Source: Sphingobacteriales bacterium (GTDB lineage Bacteria > Bacteroidota > Bacteroidia > Chitinophagales > Chitinophagaceae). From it: a stretch of 5,454 nt of DNA. The position numbers were made by a program, and so were the translations under genes. The notes under the pieces are model-generated. The model ran no database searches. It saw nothing but the letters and a program-made list of their open reading frames with translations, and was not told where the DNA came from. The stretch spans positions 1 to 5,454 of the forward strand of contig CANJEF010000107.1 in the NCBI GenBank assembly GCA_947472965.1, given 5' to 3'. Numbering within the stretch: position 1 is the stretch's first letter; each line of letters opens with the position of its first letter. Shown here piece after piece: positions 1 through 5,454 of the stretch.

Positions 1-124
1 GGTTGCTGTGTACAATTTCACCTTTGTTTAATTTGATGAAATCGACAAATTTCTTCTGAGCTGCCTTAAATTCCTCTTCACTCAGAACAGGGGTAAAAAT
101 CACCATCAATTCATAATTTTGCAT
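1..124 (-). CDS. rpsF: 30S ribosomal protein S6 (bS6), N-terminal part, cut by window edge
   Basis: This is the start of the small-subunit protein bS6, which pairs with bS18 on the 16S rRNA platform. Reading the minus strand from the ATG at 124-122 gives 41 codons with no stop, beginning MQNYELMVIFTPVLSEEE and continuing through a lysine-rich helix to KLNKGEIVHSN. The opening (NYEL, then a hydrophobic beta strand ending in P-L-S/E-E-E), the following amphipathic helix and the GEIVHSN second strand match the N-terminal half of the S6 ferredoxin-like fold; a full protein is usually around 100-130 residues. The remainder, and the rpsR and rplI genes that commonly follow, would lie left of the window. 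The gene is divergent from htpG. No Shine-Dalgarno sequence precedes the ATG, as is usual in Bacteroidota. The call rests on sequence pattern from a partial protein. Confidence 0.9.
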   Translation of the reverse strand, partial: MQNYELMVIFTPVLSEEEFKAAQKKFVDFIKLNKGEIVHSN

Positions 125-158
125 AAACCCTGTATTTTTTTGATTTGATAATGGGCTG

Positions 159-166
159 CAAATGTA
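159..166 (-). promoter_or_regulatory. Bacteroidota-type -7 box for rpsF
   Basis: On the minus strand, positions 166 to 159 read TACATTTG, a perfect match to the Bacteroidota primary-sigma -7 consensus TAnnTTTG. Transcription would begin around position 152, giving a leader of roughly 28 nt before the rpsF ATG at 124. The -33 side is weak: no TTG lies 17-23 bp upstream, only an AT-rich TTTAAG that falls inside the 170-193 dyad. The match is visible in the sequence; the start site is inferred. Confidence 0.5.
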
Positions 167-169
167 GTG

Positions 170-193
170 ATTTATGCTCACCTGAGCTTAAAT
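170..193. promoter_or_regulatory. 24-bp dyad, candidate operator between rpsF and htpG
   Basis: The left arm 170-180 (ATTTATGCTCA) and right arm 183-193 (TGAGCTTAAAT) are inverted copies around a CC centre. They pair at 10 of 11 positions, the only mismatch being T175 against T188. The core GCTCA-CC-TGAGC is perfect. The dyad lies directly behind the rpsF -7 box, covering the spacer and the place where a -33 element would sit. That position suits a repressor or activator site for rpsF, for htpG, or for both. No U-tract follows on either strand, so it does not look like an intrinsic terminator. I do not recognise the motif as a known operator. Confidence 0.4.
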
Positions 194-286
194 ATCCTTC
201 AGTATTTTGACTTTACCTCCCTAAAAACCAGAATTTCTGCTGTGTCAACCTGTCAGCAATCATAAAATGGCATCTATTTTGTCCAA

Positions 287-301
287 TTGTTTGAAAAACA
301 A
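287..301 (+). promoter_or_regulatory. AU-rich dyad abutting the htpG start codon
   Basis: TTGTTT (287-292) and AAACAA (296-301) are perfect inverted copies around GAA and end two bases before the htpG ATG at 304. In RNA they could form a six-pair, mostly A-U hairpin across the ribosome landing zone. Alternatively the A-rich half may simply be the usual Bacteroidota translation-start context. The hairpin would be weak, so a regulatory role is speculative. Confidence 0.25.
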
Positions 302-303
302 CT

Positions 304-2127
304 ATGCAAAAAGGCCAAATTCGGGTACAAACGGAAAATATCTTTCCAATCATCAAGAAGTTTCTTTACAGCGACCACGATATATTTTTGCGTGAATTGA
401 TAGCAAATGCCGTAGATGCCACCCAAAAACTCAAAACATACGCTTCCTCAGGTGAAGCTAAAGGAGAACTTGGTGAATTGAGAATCGATGTAGTATTGGA
501 CAAAGAAGCCAAAACACTGACAATATCTGATAGGGGTATTGGCATGACGGCAGAGGAGGTTGATAAATACATCAACCAAGTTGCATTTTCAAGTGCAGAA
601 GAGTTCTTGCAAAAATACAAGGGACAAAATGAAGCCAATATAATTGGACATTTCGGTTTGGGTTTTTATAGTGGGTTCATGGTAAGTGAAAAAGTTGCGT
701 TGCATACCCTCTCTTATAAGGAAAACAGTGAATCTGTTATTTGGGAATGCGATGGCAGCCCTGAATTCACCTTACAACCCAAGGCCAAGGAAGATCGCGG
801 TACTTCCATCACCCTTTTCATCAATACAGAAAGTGAAGATTTTTTGGATTCCCACAGAATCCAGACCATACTTGATAAATTCTGCAAGTTCCTGCCTGTT
901 CCTATCTTTTTTGAGGATAAGCAAGTCAATACAACGGATCCTGCATGGGTTAAAAAGCCTGCTGAGCTTACGCCAAAAGACTATGAAGATTTTTACAAGT
1001 CACTTTATCCATTCAATGAAACCCCACTTTTTTGGATACACTTAAATGTTGATTTTCCTTTCACACTCACGGGAATTCTTTACTTCCCTAAAATCAAGCA
1101 ATCTTATGAAATTCAAAAAGATAAAATTCAACTTTACTCCAACCAGGTTTTTGTAACGGATGAAGTGAAAGACATCGTTCCTGAATTCTTGATGTTACTT
1201 CAAGGTGTCATTGATTCCCCCGATATTCCCTTAAATGTTAGCAGAAGCTATTTACAGGGAGATCCCAACGTAAAAAAAATAAACAACCACATTACAAAAA
1301 AAGTGGCTGATAAATTGGATGAAATTTTCCGAAACGACCGCAAGGAGTTTGAAGAAAAATGGGATAGCCTTGGACTTTTTGTAAAATACGGAATGATTAC
1401 CGACGAAAAATTTCGGGAAAAAGCGGATAAGTTCCACCTCATGCAAGATGCATCCGAAAATATATTTTACACACTTGATGAATACCGTGCTGCTGCTGAA
1501 GCAAATCAGAAAAACAAGGACGGCAAACTGGTTATACTTTACACAACTGACCCTGTTCAGCAGGATAGCTTTGTGAAAGCAGCTGTAAGTAAGGGGTATA
1601 AGGTTGTGAAGATGGAAACACTTGTTGATGCATCCTTCATAGGCCAAATTGAATCTAAATGGGATAATGTACAATTCACCCGAGTGGATGCCGATATTAC
1701 AGATAACCTCATAGACAAGCAGGAAGACGCCAAATCCATTCTCTCTTCTAAAGAGGAAGAAAAAATAAAAACTCTATTCGAATTTAATGTGCCACAACTT
1801 AATATTAGTGTTGAAGTAAAAGGGTTAAGTGCTGATGCACCACCTGTTTTGGCAACAAGACCTGAGTTTATGCGGAGGATGAAAGATATGGCTGCTTCAA
1901 GCGGACCCATGGGTAGCTTTTATGCCAACATGCCAGACGAAGTCTTACTAACCATCAATGGCAATCATTCAATTTACCAAACTATTTTACAGGGAACCAA
2001 CGAAGAGGAGCAACAGAAAATTACCAGAAACTTGGCTGACCTCGCATTGCTATCACAAGGAATGCTCAAGGGAAATGAGCTTACTGCGTTCATACACCGC
2101 AGTGTAGGATTGATGGGTCAGCGTTGA
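304..2127 (+). CDS. htpG: Molecular chaperone HtpG (bacterial Hsp90)
   Basis: HtpG is the cytoplasmic ATP-dependent Hsp90 homodimer that remodels client proteins, typically together with DnaK. The 607 residues are close to the family norm (E. coli about 624). The N-terminal GHKL ATPase domain shows ELIANAVDA with catalytic Glu31 and Mg-binding Asn35, SDRGIGMT with Asp76, the lid glycines in GHFGLGFYSGF (115-125) and RGTSITLFI (165-173). The middle domain carries the arginine loop SPDIPLNVSRSYLQ (305-318), with Arg314 matching the conserved ATP-contacting arginine. The C-terminal dimerisation domain is intact through about residue 600, and the eukaryotic MEEVD tail is absent, as expected. The start at 304 is chosen because the usual short lead-in to the first strand (GQIRVQTENIFPIIKKFLYS) follows directly. 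No Shine-Dalgarno sequence is seen, only an A-rich AAAAACAACT. The gene is divergent from rpsF, convergent with recJ and probably monocistronic. Neither a TAnnTTTG box nor a CIRCE heat-shock operator is visible upstream. Confidence 0.97.
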   Translation: MQKGQIRVQTENIFPIIKKFLYSDHDIFLRELIANAVDATQKLKTYASSGEAKGELGELRIDVVLDKEAKTLTISDRGIGMTAEEVDKYINQVAFSSAEEFLQKYKGQNEANIIGHFGLGFYSGFMVSEKVALHTLSYKENSESVIWECDGSPEFTLQPKAKEDRGTSITLFINTESEDFLDSHRIQTILDKFCKFLPVPIFFEDKQVNTTDPAWVKKPAELTPKDYEDFYKSLYPFNETPLFWIHLNVDFPFTLTGILYFPKIKQSYEIQKDKIQLYSNQVFVTDEVKDIVPEFLMLLQGVIDSPDIPLNVSRSYLQGDPNVKKINNHITKKVADKLDEIFRNDRKEFEEKWDSLGLFVKYGMITDEKFREKADKFHLMQDASENIFYTLDEYRAAAEANQKNKDGKLVILYTTDPVQQDSFVKAAVSKGYKVVKMETLVDASFIGQIESKWDNVQFTRVDADITDNLIDKQEDAKSILSSKEEEKIKTLFEFNVPQLNISVEVKGLSADAPPVLATRPEFMRRMKDMAASSGPMGSFYANMPDEVLLTINGNHSIYQTILQGTNEEEQQKITRNLADLALLSQGMLKGNELTAFIHRSVGLMGQR

Positions 2128-2144
2128 TTCAATGACTTGATAAA

Positions 2145-3863
2145 TTATTTTTTTTCTGATGAAGCTGCAAAGTCAATCACTTTGAGTTGCAGGGTTACAT
2201 TTCCGTTAAACACATTTTCATCCAATGTGAAAACCAAATCAAGGGGCTGGCTCAAAACCAGTCCCTTGAATTTTTCCGCTTGATTAAAGCATATGCCAGA
2301 AAAAACAATGCCTTGTTGTTCCACCTGAAAACGAACATGTGCATCCTTCACTATTTTTGTACCCTTATCAATTACGTTTCGTATCCGAAAAACAGGTCGT
2401 TGGTTTTCTGGACCAAATGGTTCCATTTGAAGTAAGATATTATAAAATGAACCTGTCAAATCACTTAAACTAACCTCCGCATCTATTTCAACAGAAGGGA
2501 TATAATCTTCATCGCGCAAGCTTGAGGCAACAATTTCTTCAAACCTTGCTTTAAACAAATCAATATTTTCTGGAAGGAGTGTCATGCCGGCTGCAAAATA
2601 GTGCCCACCAAATCCCAGTAATAAATCTTTGCATTTTGTCAGTCCATCGTGAATGTTGAATCCGGGAATACTGCGCGCACTTCCGGCTATGATGTCTCCG
2701 CTTTTGGTTAGAACAATGGTGGGTTTGAAAAACCGTTCAATCAGCCTACTTGCCACAATTCCAATTACCCCCTTATGCCATTCTGGGGAATAAACCACCA
2801 CACTTCGCTTCTTTTCTTCTTCAAGGTTATTCTCGATTTGTTTAATCGCATCATCGGTTATGAATATGTCCGTCTCCTTTCTTGTGCGATTGTCTTCTTG
2901 TAGAAGAGATGCAAAGTGCCTGGCTTTTTCATGATCGTTTTCAAGAAAAAGTGATACGGCTTTTTTTGCGTCATCCATCCTTCCGGCTGCATTGATTCTT
3001 GGGCCAATAAGAAAACCCAAATTGGTTATGTTGACAGGGCCCTTCAAACCACTAACCTCAATAAGCGATTTTATTCCAATACAAGGATTGCTGTTCAGTT
3101 GTTTCAAACCATGAAAGGCCAAAAGCCTATTCTCTCCTGTAATTGGAACAATGTCTGCTGCAATTGCAATGGCAACGAATTCAAGGTATTTCAAATAGGT
3201 GTTCTGCTCCAATTCCATTTTTAGCGCGATGGCATGTATGAGTTTGAAACCAACTCCGCATGCACATAAATCCTTGTATGGGTAGGTGCAATCTGGCTGC
3301 TTTGCATTCAAAATAGCAAAGGCAGGCGGAATGGAATTGTCAGGAAGATGATGATCGCATACAATTGTTTCTGTTCCTCTTTCAAGGGCTTCTTTTATGA
3401 GATCTGTTGATTTGATTCCACAGTCAAGTGTTATTAGAAGGGTAAATTTATTTTCAATGGCATAATCAATTCCGGCTTTTGAAAGACCATATCCCTCTTT
3501 GTATCTGTCTGGAATATAATACTCCAGATTTTCTTTTTTATATATCTTACTGAGGAAGTCGTAGACAATTGCAACGGAAGTTGTTCCATCAACGTCATAG
3601 TCGCCATATACAATGATTTTTTCATTTTTTTTGATGGCGTCTAGTATCCTTCCAACTGCAAGTTCCATGCCCTTCAGGAGCCAAGGCGAATGCATCGCAC
3701 CTATATCCGGCCTGAAGTATAATTTGGCCTCTTCATAATTTGATACACCCCGTTGGCTTAATAATTTGCATAAAACAGGATGTATATTAAGCTGTTCTTT
3801 TAATTGCTTTTCGTGCAATCCTGGGTTGGGTTTAAGCGTCCATTTTTTATCTTTGATAGGCAT
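2145..3863 (-). CDS. recJ: Single-stranded-DNA-specific 5'-3' exonuclease RecJ
   Basis: RecJ degrades single-stranded DNA 5' to 3' in RecF-pathway recombination, mismatch repair and base-excision repair. At 572 residues it is full length (E. coli 577). The DHH domain holds motif I VYGDYDVDGTTS (85-96, Asp88/90/92), motif II LDCGI (146-150, Asp147), motif III CDHHLP (169-174, the name-giving Asp-His-His) and motif IV AADIVP (235-240, Asp237), which together form the two-metal site. The DHHA1 domain follows with EWHKGVIGIVASRL (361-374), GSARSIPGFNIHDG (394-407) and GGHYFAAG (419-426). The C-terminal OB-fold that binds DNA is marked by MEPFGPENQRPVF (480-492). No catalytic residue is missing. 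The gene starts 3 bp after the polyprenyl synthase stop, in the same frame (TAA ATA ATG), so it is very probably co-transcribed and may depend on translational coupling. Its stop lies 17 bp from the htpG stop on the opposite strand. Confidence 0.97.
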   Translation of the reverse strand: MPIKDKKWTLKPNPGLHEKQLKEQLNIHPVLCKLLSQRGVSNYEEAKLYFRPDIGAMHSPWLLKGMELAVGRILDAIKKNEKIIVYGDYDVDGTTSVAIVYDFLSKIYKKENLEYYIPDRYKEGYGLSKAGIDYAIENKFTLLITLDCGIKSTDLIKEALERGTETIVCDHHLPDNSIPPAFAILNAKQPDCTYPYKDLCACGVGFKLIHAIALKMELEQNTYLKYLEFVAIAIAADIVPITGENRLLAFHGLKQLNSNPCIGIKSLIEVSGLKGPVNITNLGFLIGPRINAAGRMDDAKKAVSLFLENDHEKARHFASLLQEDNRTRKETDIFITDDAIKQIENNLEEEKKRSVVVYSPEWHKGVIGIVASRLIERFFKPTIVLTKSGDIIAGSARSIPGFNIHDGLTKCKDLLLGFGGHYFAAGMTLLPENIDLFKARFEEIVASSLRDEDYIPSVEIDAEVSLSDLTGSFYNILLQMEPFGPENQRPVFRIRNVIDKGTKIVKDAHVRFQVEQQGIVFSGICFNQAEKFKGLVLSQPLDLVFTLDENVFNGNVTLQLKVIDFAASSEKK

Positions 3864-3866
3864 TAT

Positions 3867-4829
3867 TTAATTTTTTCGCTCAGTTGTAAAATGCAACATT
3901 TCCATCAGGGCAGAGCGTGAATCGGATTCAGGAAAGTCAAGCAGTATTTTTTCTGCCTTGTCTTTGTATTCAATCATTTTCTCATTGGCATAAAATATGC
4001 CACCCGTTTCCTTGACAATTTCAATGACCTTCTCAATCTCGTTTCTTGATTTGTTTTTATTTTTGATGATGTTGATAATGACCCTTCTGGTTGATGGAAC
4101 GGTATTTTCCAACGTATATATAAGTGGAAGGGTCAATTTTTTTTCCTTGATATCATTGCCTGTCGGCTTTCCTACATTTTCAGAGCCATAGTCGAACAAA
4201 TCGTCTTTAATTTGAAATGCAATGCCAGTATACTCTCCAAACTGTCTCATTTTTTCTGCCAGGTCTAGATTTCCAGTCGCAGAGAAAGCACCTGCAGCGC
4301 AGGCGGAGGCTAGGAGAGAAGCAGTTTTATTTCTTATAATGGTAAAATAATCTTCTTCCTTGATGTTCAAAAGCCTGGATTTTTCCAATTGCAGCAATTC
4401 GCCTTCGCTCATTTTTTTTACAGCTTCAGCTAGTATTTGTAGGATTTTGAAATCGTCGTTTTCCAGGGAAAGCAACAGTCCTTTTGCCAACAAATAGTCA
4501 CCTACCAATACCGAAGCCTTGTTTTTCCAAAGTGCATACGTGGAAAAAAAACCACGTCTTTCTGCAGCTTCATCAACAACATCATCATGAACCAATGTTG
4601 CCGTATGCAGAAGTTCTACTAGCGAGGCAGCCCGGTATGTTGAGGCATTGATCGTGCCGCATAATTTTGCAGAGAGCAATACAAACATGGGCCTCAGCTG
4701 CTTGCCTTTTGTTTTTACGATGTACTTCGTGATCCTATCCAGTAACGGCACATCACTTTTTACGGCCTCTTGGAAGAGCCTCTCGTATTCCTTTATCTCC
4801 TGGCTAATTATAGTTGAACTCGATTTCAT
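3867..4829 (-). CDS. ispB: Long-chain trans-polyprenyl diphosphate synthase (IspB/heptaprenyl-type)
   Basis: This head-to-tail prenyltransferase adds isopentenyl diphosphate units to an allylic diphosphate, making the all-trans side chain of a respiratory quinone. Over 320 residues it shows GKQLRP (42-47), which binds the homoallylic substrate; the first Asp-rich motif HDDVVDEAAERRG (81-93, DDxxD at 82-86); NKASVLVGDYLLA (103-115); the conserved helix MSEGELLQLE (140-149); and the second Asp-rich motif KDDLFDY (208-214, Asp209/210/213), followed by KEKKLTLPLIY (228-238). The residues four and five before DDxxD are Thr78 and Ala77, not the bulky aromatics that stop farnesyl or geranylgeranyl synthases, which favours a long product. 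Bacteroidota usually make menaquinone (often MK-7), so a heptaprenyl product is likely, but chain length cannot be read from the sequence. The symbol is by family only. The gene is first in a unit with recJ and divergent from the OmpA-like gene. Confidence 0.92.
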   Translation of the reverse strand: MKSSSTIISQEIKEYERLFQEAVKSDVPLLDRITKYIVKTKGKQLRPMFVLLSAKLCGTINASTYRAASLVELLHTATLVHDDVVDEAAERRGFFSTYALWKNKASVLVGDYLLAKGLLLSLENDDFKILQILAEAVKKMSEGELLQLEKSRLLNIKEEDYFTIIRNKTASLLASACAAGAFSATGNLDLAEKMRQFGEYTGIAFQIKDDLFDYGSENVGKPTGNDIKEKKLTLPLIYTLENTVPSTRRVIINIIKNKNKSRNEIEKVIEIVKETGGIFYANEKMIEYKDKAEKILLDFPESDSRSALMEMLHFTTERKN

Positions 4830-4930
4830 TTGTGCCGTCTGCGAACTTAAGAATAATTTGGGTGCTTAGCTGCCTTGTGGTTTTTTTATTCCATAATCGG
4901 TGCTTTTCCGCTTTCAGGAAATGTTAAATA

Positions 4931-4943
4931 ACCCTAAAAGGGT
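4931..4943. promoter_or_regulatory. Small perfect dyad ACCCT-AAA-AGGGT in a divergent intergenic region
   Basis: ACCCT (4931-4935) and AGGGT (4939-4943) are perfect inverted copies around AAA. The dyad lies 21 bp upstream of the -33 box of the right-hand gene and about 100 bp upstream of the polyprenyl synthase start. It could be a short operator, but five paired bases are easily found by chance and the flanks do not extend the symmetry. Confidence 0.2.
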
Positions 4944-4964
4944 ATAGAAAAAGACTGTAATTAG

Positions 4965-4995
4965 TTTGACTATTAACATGATATGGCTAGCTTTG
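4965..4995 (+). promoter_or_regulatory. Bacteroidota-type promoter (-33/-7) for the OmpA-like gene
   Basis: TTTG at 4965-4968 is followed after exactly 19 bp by TAGCTTTG at 4988-4995. Both elements match the Bacteroidota consensus TTTG / TAnnTTTG fully and with the preferred spacing. Transcription should start near 5001, leaving a leader of about 40 nt. A purine-rich stretch (GAAAAAGA, 4947-4954) lies upstream of the -33 box. Because the in-frame ATG at 4983 falls inside this promoter, the site also argues that translation begins at 5043. Confidence 0.75.
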
Positions 4996-5042
4996 ACCTA
5001 CGTATTTACATTGAAAACAGCCTAAAACCTAAACCTTCCCAT

Positions 5043-5454
5043 ATGCACTTTAAAAAGTTTTCCACAATTGGACTTCTGTTTTTTGTGTCCTTAATCGCAA
5101 AATCGCAGGTATCCATTCCAGAATGGAGGGATTCATCCCTAATCCCCGTTTCACGAATGGTTCAACATAGTGAGTTTTTGAACAATATGTACAGCTTTCC
5201 TGCAAAGCCCAGGAGCCAATGGGAATTGGGGGTTAAGGTAGGAGCTCCTTCCATCATGGGTGATGTTTCTGCAAATTATCCTGCAGTAGGTTTTGGAGTT
5301 CATTTGAGGAAATCCCTTGGGTATCTTCTTTCCATCCGAGCGGAATATTTTCATGGAACTCCCTCTGGTTTGGACTGGCATTCAAGCAACAACTATAATT
5401 ACAACACGGCATGGGCAGGCAATGGGTACTTGCCTAATATCCGTAGCGGAAATA
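5043..5454 (+). CDS. Secreted, probably outer-membrane beta-barrel (OmpA-family-like) protein, N-terminal part
   Basis: The frame stays open for 137 codons to the window edge. It begins with a clear Sec signal peptide: basic MHFKKF, a hydrophobic core of about twelve residues (TIGLLFFVSLIA), then a likely cleavage near AKSQ (19-22). After a linker (VSRMVQHSEFLNNMYSF, 36-52) come alternating strand patterns typical of a transmembrane barrel: WELGVKVGAP (60-69), AVGFGVHLRKSLGYLLSIRAEYFHG (81-105 overall, two strands joined by a turn) and GLDWHSSNNYNYNTAW (109-124). This layout resembles the N-terminus of OmpA-family outer membrane proteins of Chitinophaga-like bacteria, which end in a peptidoglycan-binding OmpA domain; that domain would lie beyond the window and cannot be confirmed. 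The start at 5043 is preferred over the in-frame ATG at 4983 because of the signal peptide and the promoter at 4965-4995. No Shine-Dalgarno sequence is present. Confidence 0.7.
   Translation, partial: MHFKKFSTIGLLFFVSLIAKSQVSIPEWRDSSLIPVSRMVQHSEFLNNMYSFPAKPRSQWELGVKVGAPSIMGDVSANYPAVGFGVHLRKSLGYLLSIRAEYFHGTPSGLDWHSSNNYNYNTAWAGNGYLPNIRSGN

Noticed and set aside
124..160. bS6:bS18-binding leader structure ahead of rpsF
   Set aside because: The likely leader is only about 28 nt. The best pairing (AGCCC with GGGTT, one G-U) has a 20-nt loop and does not resemble the known autoregulatory leader, so nothing firm supports it.
686..1045. Open frame of 119 codons on the plus strand inside htpG, and several antisense open frames within htpG, recJ, the polyprenyl synthase and the OmpA-like gene
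   Set aside because: Each lies within a gene whose real frame encodes a recognisable family. The alternative translations show no domain, motif or plausible start context.
2129..2155. Intrinsic terminator for htpG made of a small stem and the T8 run
   Set aside because: The stem TCAA-TGAC-TTGA has four pairs with one G-C, and seven bases separate it from the T run. The T run is also the lysine codons at the end of recJ.
4842..4849. Minus-strand TAAGTTCG as a -7 box for the polyprenyl synthase gene
   Set aside because: It matches TAnnTTTG at all but one defined position, but no TTG lies at the right distance upstream and it would leave a leader of only about 6 nt before the ATG at 4829. Too weak to list as a promoter.
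4904..4922. Hairpin TTTCC-GCTTTCA-GGAAA in the polyprenyl synthase/OmpA-like intergenic region
   Set aside because: Five pairs with a seven-base loop, no U-tract after it and no link to a promoter element; compatible with chance.
4983..5042. Upstream in-frame ATG as the start of the OmpA-like gene
   Set aside because: It lies within the consensus promoter and would put 20 polar residues ahead of a well-formed signal peptide.
1..5454. Mobile element, phage, CRISPR, defence or toxin-antitoxin content
   Set aside because: No spaced direct repeats, transposase-like frames, tRNA-like folds or unexplained coding gaps were seen. All the long frames are core housekeeping genes or an outer membrane protein, and composition looks even by eye.

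Overview
The window looks like an ordinary chromosomal housekeeping segment from a member of the Bacteroidota, most likely near the Chitinophagales/Sphingobacteriales. Four signs support this. The HtpG has the Bacteroidota-style ATP-site sequences ELIANAVDATQKL and GHFGLGFYSGF. Translation starts lack Shine-Dalgarno sequences and are preceded by A-rich stretches. Perfect Bacteroidota-type TAnnTTTG -7 boxes are present. The right-hand gene begins like the large OmpA-family outer membrane proteins of that group. The order-level guess rests on remembered family resemblance, not on a search.

Layout, left to right. Positions 1-124 (minus) hold the first 41 codons of rpsF (ribosomal protein bS6), which runs off the left edge. 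A 179-bp divergent intergenic region (125-303) contains a -7 box for rpsF, a 24-bp near-perfect dyad just behind it, and a small AU-rich dyad abutting the htpG start. htpG (304-2127, plus) is a complete Hsp90 chaperone. It converges, with only 17 bp between stop codons, on recJ (2145-3863, minus), the single-strand DNA exonuclease. recJ is the downstream member of a two-gene minus-strand unit: the long-chain polyprenyl diphosphate synthase gene (3867-4829) lies immediately upstream, separated by 3 bp and in the same reading frame. A 213-bp divergent region (4830-5042) holds a small perfect dyad and a textbook Bacteroidota promoter (TTTG, 19 bp, TAGCTTTG). That promoter drives a secreted, probably outer-membrane beta-barrel/OmpA-like protein (5043 onward, plus), which is cut by the right edge.

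The genes do not form one pathway. They cover protein synthesis, protein folding, DNA repair, isoprenoid side-chain synthesis (probably for menaquinone) and the outer membrane. The only likely operon within the window is polyprenyl synthase-recJ. I found no mobile element, CRISPR array, tRNA or rRNA gene, toxin-antitoxin pair or defence system, and no sign of recent transfer. No gene-free stretch exceeds 300 bases. The points worth a second look are regulatory: the dyad between rpsF and htpG, the htpG leader, and the promoter that fixes the start of the right-hand gene. I see no new biological system here.
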